Part shown: piece by piece, positions 34,627 to 43,533 of the stretch
Position numbering within the stretch: the stretch's first letter is position 1
Layout of the letters: the number at the start of each line of letters is the position of its first letter
From: CAYHWE01 sp964360445
GTDB lineage: Bacteria; Patescibacteriota; Patescibacteriia; Patescibacteriales; JAKAJF01
Direction of reading: 5' to 3'
Assembly: GCA_964360445.1 (NCBI GenBank)
Contig: CAYHWE010000001.1
Coordinates: forward strand, 1 to 64,000
DNA: 64,000 nt
Translations under genes and position numbers: made by a program
The notes under the pieces: generated by a model
Databases searched by the model: none
What the model was told of the DNA's origin: nothing
The model's input: only the letters and a program-made list of their open reading frames with translations

Positions 34627-35824
34627 ATTTTATTATTTGCGCGGAGGAGCGGAGAGATATTTCTTCGATCTGATGAAGTTGCTTGAGAGCAGCGGGCATA
34701 AGGCCGTTCCTTTTTCTATGAATGACAGCCGCAACGAAATGACTCCTTATCAGAAATATTTCATCGATAAAGTTGAGCTGGATAAATTCAGCGTAAGAAA
34801 TATAATAAAGTTTTTTTACAATTATGACGCTGTCCGCAGGCTGAAAAAGGCGATCAAGGAAGAGAAGCCGGATATCGCGCATCTGCACAATATCGCGCAT
34901 CAGATGAGTCCGGCGATCATCCGGGTCCTGAAACGGAACAATATTCCGGTTATCCAGACTCTGCATGATTATAAGATCGTTTGCCCTAATTACAGATTAT
35001 TCAGTAAAAATGAAGTCTGTTTTAAGTGCAAGGGCGGAAAATTCTATAACTGCGCCATGCGGAAATGCATGAATGGTTCGCGCCTGAAAAGTATCTTGGC
35101 GGCAATCGAGGCTTATCTCAATAAGGATATTTATAAGCAGGTCGACCTGTTCATCGCTCCCAGCGAATTTATGAAAAAAATCTGCGTGGAGGGCGGTATT
35201 CCCGAAAACAAAATAAGAGTTATGCGTAATTTCGTTTCCCCTTCTTTTATGACAGCCGGAATAGAAAACAAGCCGGAGGATTATTTTTTCTATTATGGCA
35301 GGCTTTCAGGAGAGAAAGGGATAGACATCCTGTTGGAAGCGACAAAAAAAGAAAATTTCAATCTGAAAATCGCCGGAGTCGGGCCAGACCACGAAAGGTT
35401 GAAATCAGAAATCAAAAATTGGAAATTGGAAGACAGGGTGGAGCTGATCGGTCCGAAATATGGCGAAGAGCTGAAGAAGCTGATTGGCGGAGCAAGAGCG
35501 GTAATAGTGCCTTCGATTTGGCCGGAAAATATGCCTTTGAATATTTTGGAATCGATGTTTTTAGGAAGGCCGGTTATCGCTTCAATGATCGGCGGCATAC
35601 CCGAAATCATCAAAGACGGGAAAACAGGTTTCTTATTCGAGCCGGGCAATGTTGACAGTCTTTTGTCTAAAATTAGGGAAATATCAGCTGATGATTTTTC
35701 CAGGATGGGCTTGGACGCTAGAAATGACATAGCCGGCTTGAAGGGGGATGAGTATTGCAGGGGATTATGCCTGTTATACAAAAAAGTCATAAAAGAAAGC
35801 AGGAAAGCCATGGCCAGGGCTTAA
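34604..35824 (+). CDS. Glycosyltransferase family 4 (with cysteine cluster)
   Basis: A 406-residue GT-B enzyme. The N-terminal acceptor domain has RGGAERYFFDLMKLLESSGH, and a four-cysteine segment (CPNYR...CFKCKGGKFYNC) may bind zinc. The C-terminal donor domain has FFYYGRLSGEKGIDILLEA and the EX7E-like region PSIWPENMPLNILESMFLGR. It retains or inverts a nucleotide-sugar onto a glycan; the substrate is unknown. It overlaps the radical SAM gene. Confidence 0.9.
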   Translation: MKILQINKFYYLRGGAERYFFDLMKLLESSGHKAVPFSMNDSRNEMTPYQKYFIDKVELDKFSVRNIIKFFYNYDAVRRLKKAIKEEKPDIAHLHNIAHQMSPAIIRVLKRNNIPVIQTLHDYKIVCPNYRLFSKNEVCFKCKGGKFYNCAMRKCMNGSRLKSILAAIEAYLNKDIYKQVDLFIAPSEFMKKICVEGGIPENKIRVMRNFVSPSFMTAGIENKPEDYFFYYGRLSGEKGIDILLEATKKENFNLKIAGVGPDHERLKSEIKNWKLEDRVELIGPKYGEELKKLIGGARAVIVPSIWPENMPLNILESMFLGRPVIASMIGGIPEIIKDGKTGFLFEPGNVDSLLSKIREISADDFSRMGLDARNDIAGLKGDEYCRGLCLLYKKVIKESRKAMARA

Positions 35825-35828
35825 AGCC

Positions 35829-35857
35829 TTGACATATTCAGAAGATTATGTTAAAAT
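35829..35857 (+). promoter_or_regulatory. Predicted promoter
   Basis: TTGACA (35829-35834), a 17-bp spacer, TAAAAT (35852-35857), before the secreted beta-propeller-like gene. Confidence 0.7.
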
Positions 35858-35900
35858 TATAAGTTAATTTTTTATATAAAAATTTTTAAATTACACGCGT

Positions 35901-37181
35901 ATGAAAAAGAAAATCTTATCTTTGTTTTTAGCGCTTGTTGTGATCGCGGCATCATTGGCGGCGATACCGGGAGCAAAAAGCAAGACAAAATCCTATTATA
36001 GCGGCGACGCTATGGCTTTCGACAACAGGATCATCATCGCTTCCGCGAATATGAGCGGTATCGAGTTGTTTGAAGTTGAAAATAAAAAATTAGTCCAGAA
36101 AGCGAAAATCGAATCATTCAGGGCCAAGTATTCCGGGCTCGACAGCTATAACAGCCTGGTTATGAACGAAGAGGACGGCAAACTGTATGTTTATGCCGTT
36201 GACGGCGAATATCTGTATAAATACGATATTACCGACTCTTCCGCTCCCGACTTAGTCGGCCAGGAAAAAGACAGCGCTTGGGATTGGTTCGGCGGCGTTG
36301 AAAAAAACGGAAACAGGATCATTACGATCGGCACAAAAGGGATGAAGATCTGGAGCTATGACCTGGAAATAATCGATTCTTATGATCTGCCGAAGGACAA
36401 AAACCAGTATAATGTATTGTTCAGCCAGAATGGAAGCTATGTTTTTGACTTAAACGACGATGAGATGAGTATTTTTGATACGAACACAAGACAGATCATC
36501 TCGACTTTTACGATAACAGCTTCCGAAAATCATAATAGGAAAGCATACAATGACCCGAGCGACAGCAGTATTTATATCGCTGACGATGAAAGCCTTAAAA
36601 AATTTGATTTTTCCGGAGGGATCAAAAAACAATTTTATCATACTTCGACTTTGGGCTATGATGTTGCCGGTTCCGGCGATTATATTTATTTTTCCGACGG
36701 CATCGGCGTGGTCAAATCAAGAAAAAGCGATCTGAAGCCGGTAGACTGGATCCATACGAGCGCGATAGACGGATCAGGCTGGGCTATGGGATTGAGAGTC
36801 GCTGCGCAGAACAGCAAGGATTATGTGATTGTTTTCAATAACGCGAGCATAGTGCTTCTGGACAATAATCTTGATAAATTGGATAGCTTCAAAGCGACAG
36901 AAGATGCTGACATAACATCGACTTCAGAGCCGTTGTCTTTATCGATCGATAAGAACAGGGCGGCCGTGAATTCTTATGTTTCATTGCGCGGAGCCGGTTA
37001 TGGCGCCAATGAAGAACTTACGATTGATTTCGGCGGCGTGAAAAGCGTATCCGCGGCGGACGAAGATGGAAGGTTTACGCAGATTTTGCAGGTTCCGGAT
37101 CTTGATGCAGGCAGGACCGATATAAAAGTTACCGGCGAATCAACCGGATTCAGCTACAGCCTCGGCTTCTTGGTCGAGTAA
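35901..37181 (+). CDS. Secreted beta-propeller-like protein
   Basis: A 426-residue protein with a signal peptide (MKKKILSLFLALVVIAASLA). Repeated blade-like segments follow, such as GKLYVYAVDGEYLYKYDITD, NRIITIGTKGMKIWSYDLE and GSYVFDLNDDEMSIFD. The last ~90 residues form a separate Ig-like or IPT-type domain (SLRGAGYGANEELTIDFGGV). No catalytic residues are recognised; it probably binds a ligand at the cell surface. It has its own promoter. Confidence 0.65.
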   Translation: MKKKILSLFLALVVIAASLAAIPGAKSKTKSYYSGDAMAFDNRIIIASANMSGIELFEVENKKLVQKAKIESFRAKYSGLDSYNSLVMNEEDGKLYVYAVDGEYLYKYDITDSSAPDLVGQEKDSAWDWFGGVEKNGNRIITIGTKGMKIWSYDLEIIDSYDLPKDKNQYNVLFSQNGSYVFDLNDDEMSIFDTNTRQIISTFTITASENHNRKAYNDPSDSSIYIADDESLKKFDFSGGIKKQFYHTSTLGYDVAGSGDYIYFSDGIGVVKSRKSDLKPVDWIHTSAIDGSGWAMGLRVAAQNSKDYVIVFNNASIVLLDNNLDKLDSFKATEDADITSTSEPLSLSIDKNRAAVNSYVSLRGAGYGANEELTIDFGGVKSVSAADEDGRFTQILQVPDLDAGRTDIKVTGESTGFSYSLGFLVE

Positions 37182-37189
37182 ACCGAGCA

Positions 37190-37218
37190 TTGACTTGAGC
37201 GTCGGAAAGTGCTAATCT
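37190..37218 (+). promoter_or_regulatory. Predicted extended -10 promoter
   Basis: TTGACT (37190-37195), a 17-bp spacer ending TGC, TAATCT (37213-37218), before the glycosyltransferase at 37240. Confidence 0.6.
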
Positions 37219-37239
37219 GTTGCTCTTAAGTCCTATCGT

Positions 37240-38409
37240 ATGAAGATATATTTTATCGGACAAAAAGGAATACCGGCAAGATCAGGAGGCGTGGAAAAAC
37301 ACGTTGAAGAGCTTTCGGTCAGGCTGGCAAAACAAGGACATGAAGTTTTTGTTTATACGCGTCCGAACTACACAAAATCCAACCTTAAGAAATACAAAGG
37401 CGTCCATCTGATCAGCCTTCGTAATATTCCCACTAAGCACATGGATGCCATCAGCCATACTTTTATGGCCTGCATGGATATGTTATTCAGGAAAGCCGAT
37501 ATTATCCATTTCCATTCGATCGGCCCGTCTTCTCTTATCTGGCTGGTAAAAATATTGAAGCCTGGCGTTCCTGTTATCGCCACTTTCCATACTAGATGTT
37601 ATTTCCATAGAAAATGGGGAATTTTTGCCCGTTTTTATCTTAAGGTGGGCGAGTTTTTTGCTTGCGTTCTGGCTGATAAGACGATTGCGGTTTCGCAGAC
37701 TCTGGCAAGATATGTAAAAAGCAGATATAACAAGAATGTAATTTATATCCCGAACGGAGTCGAGCTGCCGATCCGATTCCAACCCCGTCTTATCAAAAAA
37801 TGGGGCCTGAAAAAGAACGGTTATATTCTGGCGGTATCAAGATTGGTAAGGCACAAGGGCTTGCATACTCTGATCAGCGCTTATGGCAGGATCAGGACTG
37901 ATAAAAAATTAGTGATTGTCGGAGGCGGCGCTTTTACGGATGACTATGTCATGGAACTGAAAGAACTTGCCGGAGATAATAAGAGTATCGTTTTTACAGG
38001 CCAGCAGTCCGGGCGGGCGTTGAAAGAATTATTCGCCAACGCATATCTTTTCGTGCAGCCCTCGGAATCGGAAGGCTTGTCCATAGCCCTTCTTGAGGCC
38101 ATGTCTCATAGAAAAGCGGTTTTAGCAAGCGATATAGAAGAAAATAAAGAAGCTATCGGAAGGACCGGGGTTATCTTTAAGGTTAATGATATCGATAGTT
38201 TAAAAAGCAAGCTGCAGCTTATGCTGAAAAAACCCAGCCTGATCAGGGAAAAGGGAAATTCAGGGAAAAAAAGAGTGGAAAAATTTTATAATTGGGCGGA
38301 CATTTCCGATGAAATAACCGATATATACAGGAAGGCGGCGGCAGATAAGAATAAGATTATCCTGCCGAATCTTAAGCTGGCAAAAAAGTTTCTTGGTATT
38401 TGGTTTTAA
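37240..38409 (+). CDS. Glycosyltransferase family 4
   Basis: A 389-residue GT-B enzyme. The start MKIYFIGQKGIPARSGGVEK carries the nucleotide-sugar loop GIPARSGGVEKHV. The donor domain has YILAVSRLVRHKGLHTLISA and QPSESEGLSIALLEAMSHRK (EX7E pattern). It is related to cytoplasmic rhamnosyl/mannosyl-type transferases. Donor and acceptor are unknown. Confidence 0.9.
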   Translation: MKIYFIGQKGIPARSGGVEKHVEELSVRLAKQGHEVFVYTRPNYTKSNLKKYKGVHLISLRNIPTKHMDAISHTFMACMDMLFRKADIIHFHSIGPSSLIWLVKILKPGVPVIATFHTRCYFHRKWGIFARFYLKVGEFFACVLADKTIAVSQTLARYVKSRYNKNVIYIPNGVELPIRFQPRLIKKWGLKKNGYILAVSRLVRHKGLHTLISAYGRIRTDKKLVIVGGGAFTDDYVMELKELAGDNKSIVFTGQQSGRALKELFANAYLFVQPSESEGLSIALLEAMSHRKAVLASDIEENKEAIGRTGVIFKVNDIDSLKSKLQLMLKKPSLIREKGNSGKKRVEKFYNWADISDEITDIYRKAAADKNKIILPNLKLAKKFLGIWF

Positions 38410-38434
38410 TCAGATTGCGTGATAAGCTTTTTAT

Positions 38435-38809
38435 ATGATTATCCATATAAATACGACTAAAAATAGAATATTAGAAATTATTCTGAAGAAAGGTGATGCG
38501 ATTCTGGCAAAAAAAGAGGTCAAATCAGATTTTGACCAGGGAGAAAAAATATTGCCGGCGATCGATAAGCTATTGAAAAGCAAAAAAATCGGGTTGGAAG
38601 AAATTACCGGGATAGAAGTAGCCAATAAAGGCGGCAGCTTTACGTCTTTAAGGATCGGAGTGGTGACGGCAAATGCCCTGGGGTATGCGCTGGGCGCGCC
38701 GGTAAAAGGAGAATGCGGAGAAGGCAAGCATGAGTCAGGCTTTGATATTGTCGAGCCGTTTTATGATAAGGAGCCTAACATAGGAAGGCGTGTAACGCAT
38801 AGTATATAA
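38435..38809 (+). CDS. tsaB: Truncated TsaB-like protein (t6A biosynthesis family)
   Basis: A 124-residue protein matching only the N-terminal half of TsaB/YeaZ. The start MIIHINTTKNRILEIILKKG and the segment NKGGSFTSLRIGVVTANALG (compare GPGSFTGLRIG) are characteristic. Full TsaB has about 220-230 residues and partners TsaD and TsaE in making N6-threonylcarbamoyladenosine on tRNA. The second half is absent, and the frame closes normally without a visible frameshift. The protein may keep only the dimerisation role. Confidence 0.7.
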   Translation: MIIHINTTKNRILEIILKKGDAILAKKEVKSDFDQGEKILPAIDKLLKSKKIGLEEITGIEVANKGGSFTSLRIGVVTANALGYALGAPVKGECGEGKHESGFDIVEPFYDKEPNIGRRVTHSI

Positions 38810-38885
38810 CGTGTAACGCAATTGTGGATTAGCTGTTGAAAACTATGGTAAAAAAACAGTATTTTTAAAAAATTTCAAATAAAAT

Positions 38886-38916
38886 AAAAACCCGCTTATT
38901 GATAAGCGGGTTTTTA
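38886..38916 (+). terminator. Rho-independent terminator
   Basis: CCCGCTTA/TAAGCGGG stem with a TTGA loop, an A-run before and a T-run after. It separates tsaB-like from the division cluster. Confidence 0.85.
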
Positions 38917-38965
38917 TTTTATTTTTTCTTTTATTTTAGGCAAAATATCAACGTGTCAAATATAG

Positions 38966-38994
38966 TTGACCCGAGGCGGATTGTGGCGTATAAT
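38966..38994 (+). promoter_or_regulatory. Predicted promoter of the mraZ division cluster
   Basis: TTGACC (38966-38971), a 17-bp spacer, and a perfect TATAAT (38989-38994). Confidence 0.8.
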
Positions 38995-39013
38995 AAAGTT
39001 ATAAAGGTGAAAA

Positions 39014-39029
39014 GTGGGGAATAGTGGGG
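39014..39029 (+). promoter_or_regulatory. MraZ operator boxes
   Basis: GTGGGG at 39014-39019 and 39024-39029, a 10-bp period, 20 bp after the -10 element. MraZ proteins bind such TGGG-type direct repeats and repress their own operon. Confidence 0.75.
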
Positions 39030-39109
39030 CAAGGGATTTAAGATTATTGAGAACATTGGGACTATTAAGATTCTTGAGATGATTAAATAACCCCAAAGAT
39101 ATCAAATAA

Positions 39110-39541
39110 ATGTTCATCGGAGAATACAATCACAATCTTGATTCGAAGGGAAGGTTGGCTGTGCCGGCTAAATTCCGTTCTTTGCTGAAAGATGGAGCAG
39201 TTGTTACAAGAGGATTGGATAACTGCCTTTTTTTGTATCCCAAAAAGCAGTGGGCGATCGAGGCGCAGAAAATTGCCGGTATGCCGATCAGCCAGGCCAA
39301 CGCCCGCGCTTTTTCAAGACATATGCTGGCCGGCGCCATGGATGTTGATTTTGACAGCCAGGGAAGGATCACATTGCCGGAATATCTCAGGAAATTCGCC
39401 GGATTGAAAAAAGATACGATAATCGCCGGACTTTATGACAAACTGGAAATCTGGGATCAGAAGGCCTGGGAGAAATATAAAGCCAAGACAGAAAAAGACA
39501 GCAATTTAATAGCCGAGACATTGGGGGAATTGGGAGTGTAG
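39110..39541 (+). CDS. mraZ: Transcriptional regulator MraZ
   Basis: A 143-residue protein of two SpoVT/AbrB-like swapped-hairpin domains. The first is GEYNHNLDSKGRLAVPAKFR and the second MDVDFDSQGRITLPEYLRK. It forms a ring that binds the repeats upstream and regulates the division operon. Length is typical. Confidence 0.96.
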   Translation: MFIGEYNHNLDSKGRLAVPAKFRSLLKDGAVVTRGLDNCLFLYPKKQWAIEAQKIAGMPISQANARAFSRHMLAGAMDVDFDSQGRITLPEYLRKFAGLKKDTIIAGLYDKLEIWDQKAWEKYKAKTEKDSNLIAETLGELGV

Positions 39542-39544
39542 AAA

Positions 39545-39675
39545 ATTTAAAATGTAAATATCAAAATGCAAAATGACAATGCAAAAATTCAAAATATATT
39601 ATCATCCGAGATGACAAGGAGAATTTTAATTTTAACATTTTAAACTGCAATTTTACATTTTGATTTTTAAATTTT
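39545..39675. repeat. AT-rich snap-back palindrome between mraZ and rsmH
   Basis: AAATGTAAATATCAAAATGC on the left pairs with TTTTACATTTTGATTTTTAA on the right, with ATCCGAGATGACAAGG in the middle. It is the same family as 4670 and 5677. No gene is seen. Confidence 0.65.
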
Positions 39676-39680
39676 GAATT

Positions 39681-40625
39681 ATGCTGTATCGCCACATATC
39701 AGTAATGCTTGAGGAGGTTTTGGAAGGGTTGGATCCGAAGAAAGGCGGGTATTTCATCGATTGCACTTTGGGGGGAGCCGGTTATACGGTCGCCATAGCC
39801 GGGAAAGTAGGCGAGGAAGGCAGGGTGGTATCCATTGATCTAGATAGACGCGCGATTGAGAACGCCCGCGAATTGATTGAAAAAAAGAAAATTAACAATA
39901 TAACATTGGTGAATGACAGCTTCCGCTATGTAGGCGAGATAGCAAAAGAGAATTTCGGGGAAAAGAAAGCAAGCGGGATCGTTTTTGATTTAGGACTGTC
40001 ATCCGCTCAGCTTGATGACGCGGCCAGAGGATTTTCTTTTAAAATAGATGCTCCGCTTGATATGAGTTTCGGAGAAAAGATACAGGGAGAGACGACGGAA
40101 AAAATCGTTAATTATCGGCGCGAGAATGAGCTGGCAAAAATATTCAGAGAATATGGCGAGGAAAGATTTGCCGGAAAGATAGCCAGGGAAATAGTCCAGC
40201 ACAGGAAAAGCAATGAAATAAAAACAACGGGACAGCTGGTTGAGATAATAAGAAAAGCAATTCCGAAAAAATTCCAATTCGGGAATATACATCCGGCAAC
40301 GCGGACATTCCAGGCCTTGCGCATAGCCACGAACGAAGAATTGCAGAGCCTTGAAGAAGCGCTTAAGGGCTGTCTGGATGTTTTGGAAACAGGGGCGAGG
40401 ATAGCGGTTGTTTCTTTTCATAGCCTTGAAGATAGGATTATTAAGAATTTTTTCAAAGAAGAGAGTAGGGATTGCGTCTGCCCGCCGGAATTTCCGGTCT
40501 GTGGATGCGATCATATGGCCAGATTAAAAATATTAACTAAAAAACCAATATTGCCGTCTCCGGAGGAAATCAAGATGAATCCGAGAGCAAGAAGCGCAAA
40601 ATTGAGGATTGCTGAAAAATTATGA
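39681..40625 (+). CDS. rsmH: 16S rRNA (cytosine1402-N4)-methyltransferase
   Basis: A 314-residue methyltransferase. Signatures are YRHISVMLEEVLEGL, the SAM site DCTLGGAGYTVAIAGK, FDLGLSSAQLDDAARGFSF, and the late RVAVVSFHSLEDR-like segment ARIAVVSFHSLEDRIIK. It methylates C1402 in the ribosomal decoding centre. Its stop overlaps the start of the ftsL-like gene (ATGA), typical for the dcw cluster. Confidence 0.96.
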   Translation: MLYRHISVMLEEVLEGLDPKKGGYFIDCTLGGAGYTVAIAGKVGEEGRVVSIDLDRRAIENARELIEKKKINNITLVNDSFRYVGEIAKENFGEKKASGIVFDLGLSSAQLDDAARGFSFKIDAPLDMSFGEKIQGETTEKIVNYRRENELAKIFREYGEERFAGKIAREIVQHRKSNEIKTTGQLVEIIRKAIPKKFQFGNIHPATRTFQALRIATNEELQSLEEALKGCLDVLETGARIAVVSFHSLEDRIIKNFFKEESRDCVCPPEFPVCGCDHMARLKILTKKPILPSPEEIKMNPRARSAKLRIAEKL

Positions 40626-40978
40626 CAAAAATAAAAAGAGAAGAAACAAAAATTTCCGTACTTACAAGGAATAGACATAAGAAATCATCTATTAAGATAA
40701 ACCTGAAAATTTTTAACGGGCTGGTTTTCGCCTCAGTCGTATTTTTAGGGGTTTCATACATAATCGGTGCGAACGCGCTGACCGTCAAAGGATTCGAGCT
40801 TATGGATCTGAAAAAGAATGCCAGGGAAATAAACAATGAAAACAGCAGCCTAGAGACAAGAATAACGGCGTTGGACTCTTATAACGGCCTGGATGAAAAA
40901 ATAAAGGATTTAGGCATGGTCTCGGTTGCCAATGTTGATTATATCGAGAATAAGGCCGATGTAGTCGCTAAGAAATAA
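40622..40978 (+). CDS. ftsL: FtsL-like cell division protein
   Basis: A 118-residue bitopic protein. It has a basic N-terminus, one membrane helix (about 30-52, IFNGLVFASVVFLGVSYIIG) and a heptad-rich outer coiled coil. Sequence identity in this family is low, so the call rests on topology, size and position between rsmH and the PBP gene. FtsL links FtsI to FtsB/FtsQ in the divisome. Confidence 0.75.
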   Translation: MTKIKREETKISVLTRNRHKKSSIKINLKIFNGLVFASVVFLGVSYIIGANALTVKGFELMDLKKNAREINNENSSLETRITALDSYNGLDEKIKDLGMVSVANVDYIENKADVVAKK

Positions 40979-40984
40979 TCGGTT

Positions 40985-43033
40985 ATGAAACTTTGGAAAG
41001 AAAACAAAAAGGCAATGAAAAATAATAATCGCATAAACATCGTAATGGCGATTATTTTTTTGTTGGGCGGAGGATTGCTGGCGAAATTATACAGCCTGCA
41101 GATTTCCAGTTTTGACCTGTATGCCGCTAGGGCTACGAGCCAGCATCAGGTTTCAGCCGTCTTGCAGCCGGAAAGAGGGAGGATTTTCATTCAGGATAAG
41201 GATGGGGCCAATAAATTATATCCGGTCGCTTCCAATAAAAAATTCGCTTTGCTGTATGCTGTTCCTCGCGATGTAAAAGAGCCGGAAATGCTGGCGGAAG
41301 CATTGTTCGTATTTTTCAAGCAGGAGCAATCGGAGAAGGATATCGACAAGAAGATGGATGAAGACGAAAAAACCGATCTGCAGGATAAGACGGCCGGATT
41401 GGATGACGCGGGAAAGCAGAAAGCCGCCGCGGAATATGAAGCGTTCAAAAAAAGCAAAGAATATCAGGAGCTGAAAAAATTAAAAAGAGAGGACGAACTG
41501 AAAAAAGCGAAAGAAAAAGCGATAGAAGCGTATTTGAAAATTCTAACTAAGCCCGATGACCCTTATGAGCCCTTGGAACAGAAAGTGGATGAGGATGCGA
41601 TCAGGAAATTATTCGCGCAAATCGCAAGCGTCGACAACGAAGAATTCAAGCCTGAGAATCTGGAAGTGAAAGGCAATAAGATTTTTATAAATGATGAAGG
41701 CGCATTAAGAGAATTGGAAATAGACGGGCTGCAATTTGAAATGAAGGCTTTCCGGTTTTATCCCGAGGGCAGTATCGGGGCGAATATGACCGGTTTTGTG
41801 AGTTATTCCGGCGATGATTCGCGCGGACAATACGGGCTGGAGGGTTTTTTCAATGAAGAGCTGACCGGCGTGTCCGGATCGATAAAGACTGAACGTAGCG
41901 CCCATGGCGAACTGATCATAATGAATGACCGCGAATATACCAAGCCGAAAAACGGCAGCGATCTGGTCTTGACGATAGACAGGACAATACAATTCACGGC
42001 CTGCCAAAAACTCAACGAAGCGGTCAAGAAGCACGGAGCCGATGGCGGGAGCGTGGTGATCATGGATCCGGATACCGGCGCGATCCTGGCAATGTGCTCA
42101 AATCCGGATTATGATCCGAACCATTACAGGGATGTCGAGGATATAAATATTTTCAATAACCAGGTTGTCTTTTCCCAATATGAGCCTGGATCGATCTTTA
42201 AGGGAATAACGATGGCTATGGGCATCGATCAGGAAAAGATAATGCCGCAGACGACTTTTACCGATACCGGAAGCGTAAAAATCGCCGACTATGAAATCAA
42301 AAACTCGGATCTCAAGGCGCATGGCGTCATCGATATGAACGGAGTCCTGCGGGAATCTTTGAATACGGGAACGATTTTTGTCATGCGCAAGATCGGAGCA
42401 GATGTATTCAGGGATTATGTCAAGAATTTCGGATTCGGCGAAAAGACCGGTATAGAATTGGAAGGGGAGAGTACTGGCGATATAAAAAATCTCGTAAAAG
42501 ACAAGATGAACAAAGAATTATACGCGGCAACGGCTTCCTTCGGGCAGGGAATCGCGGTTACGCCTCTGCAGATGATCAATGCGTTCGCGGCCATGGCAAA
42601 CGGCGGCATCCTGATGAAGCCATATCTTGTCAAAGAGGTCATTCTCGGCGACGGATCAAGGATTGTCACGCAGCCGAAGCAGATAAGGAGAGTCATCTCC
42701 GAGCGGGGCGCTATGATCCTGAGCGGGATGCTGGTCAATGTAGTCGAGAACGGGCACGGAAAGCGCGCCGGAGTGAAAGGCTATTATGTAGCCGGGAAAA
42801 CAGGCACCGCCCAGATCCCGAAAAAAGACGGACGCGGATATGAAAAAAACGCGCACATCGGTTCATTCGCCGGCTTTGCTCCGGCCAACAATCCGAAATT
42901 CGCGATGCTCGTCAGGCTTGATAATCCTCGCGATGTGGAATGGGCGGAAAGTTCAGCCGCGCCGCTGTTCGGGGAAATCTCAGAATTTTTGCTCCATTAT
43001 CTGCAGGTGCCGACGGAGAGGGCTGATAAATAA
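40985..43033 (+). CDS. ftsI: Division-type penicillin-binding protein (FtsI/PBP2-like)
   Basis: A 682-residue class B PBP. It has an N-terminal anchor (about 17-35), a dimerisation domain and a transpeptidase domain. Active-site motifs are SIFK (Ser403), SLN (458-460) and KTG (605-607). It cross-links septal peptidoglycan. Residues about 112-205 form a highly charged Lys/Glu/Asp insertion in the N-terminal domain, unusual for FtsI and probably a helical arm outside the membrane. It follows ftsL by 6 bp. Confidence 0.93.
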   Translation: MKLWKENKKAMKNNNRINIVMAIIFLLGGGLLAKLYSLQISSFDLYAARATSQHQVSAVLQPERGRIFIQDKDGANKLYPVASNKKFALLYAVPRDVKEPEMLAEALFVFFKQEQSEKDIDKKMDEDEKTDLQDKTAGLDDAGKQKAAAEYEAFKKSKEYQELKKLKREDELKKAKEKAIEAYLKILTKPDDPYEPLEQKVDEDAIRKLFAQIASVDNEEFKPENLEVKGNKIFINDEGALRELEIDGLQFEMKAFRFYPEGSIGANMTGFVSYSGDDSRGQYGLEGFFNEELTGVSGSIKTERSAHGELIIMNDREYTKPKNGSDLVLTIDRTIQFTACQKLNEAVKKHGADGGSVVIMDPDTGAILAMCSNPDYDPNHYRDVEDINIFNNQVVFSQYEPGSIFKGITMAMGIDQEKIMPQTTFTDTGSVKIADYEIKNSDLKAHGVIDMNGVLRESLNTGTIFVMRKIGADVFRDYVKNFGFGEKTGIELEGESTGDIKNLVKDKMNKELYAATASFGQGIAVTPLQMINAFAAMANGGILMKPYLVKEVILGDGSRIVTQPKQIRRVISERGAMILSGMLVNVVENGHGKRAGVKGYYVAGKTGTAQIPKKDGRGYEKNAHIGSFAGFAPANNPKFAMLVRLDNPRDVEWAESSAAPLFGEISEFLLHYLQVPTERADK

Positions 43034-43063
43034 GATAGGGTTTAGAGTGAATGGTTTAGAAAG

Positions 43064-43090
43064 AAAGGGGCTGACCCCTTTTGTTTTTTT
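43064..43090 (+). terminator. Terminator of the division cluster
   Basis: AAAGGGG (43064-43070), loop CTGA, CCCCTTTT then GTTTTTTT. A TATAAT at 43103-43108 just after it may be the promoter of the response regulator. Confidence 0.8.
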
Positions 43091-43133
43091 GGCGATTCCT
43101 GGTATAATAAGCAGGAAGTTATCGCTTAAAATT

Positions 43134-43532
43134 ATGCTTAATAAAAAAATATTCATCATTGAGGATGACGCCAATATCCTGTATGCTCTTCAGGCTAAGT
43201 TCAGCATAGAAGGATTTCAGGTCGAGATCGATAACGGCACAGGAGAAAGAGAGGAAGTCCTGAATAAGATCAGGATTTTCAGGCCGGATTTCATAGTCAT
43301 GGATCTTGTCCTGCCAAGGATGGACGGAAAGGAATTATTGCATGCGATAAAAGCGGATGAATATGTTTCAGGCGCTTATGTTTTTGTCTTTTCCGATTTC
43401 AGCGATGAGGACGACAGGGCAAGAAGAGAAAGGACCGGCGCTGATTATTTCTTGGTCAAGGAGAAATTTTTGGTTGATGAGTTTGTGGCAAAGGTTAAAA
43501 AAATAATCGAGAATAAGGCGAAAATAAATTGA
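43134..43532 (+). CDS. Receiver-only response regulator
   Basis: A 132-residue CheY-like protein with IFIIEDDANILYALQ (acidic pair), the phosphorylation site in FIVMDLVLPRMDGKELL, and FLVKEKF with the conserved lysine. It has no output domain, and no histidine kinase is encoded nearby. It may act by protein-protein contact. The ATG at 43134 is chosen because the receiver fold begins there. Its TGA stop abuts the start of the exporter adaptor, so the two may be cotranscribed. Confidence 0.9.
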   Translation: MLNKKIFIIEDDANILYALQAKFSIEGFQVEIDNGTGEREEVLNKIRIFRPDFIVMDLVLPRMDGKELLHAIKADEYVSGAYVFVFSDFSDEDDRARRERTGADYFLVKEKFLVDEFVAKVKKIIENKAKIN

Positions 43533-43533
43533 T

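Noticed and set aside
42840..43133. Upstream extension of the response regulator
   Set aside because: It overlaps the PBP gene in another frame and crosses the terminator.
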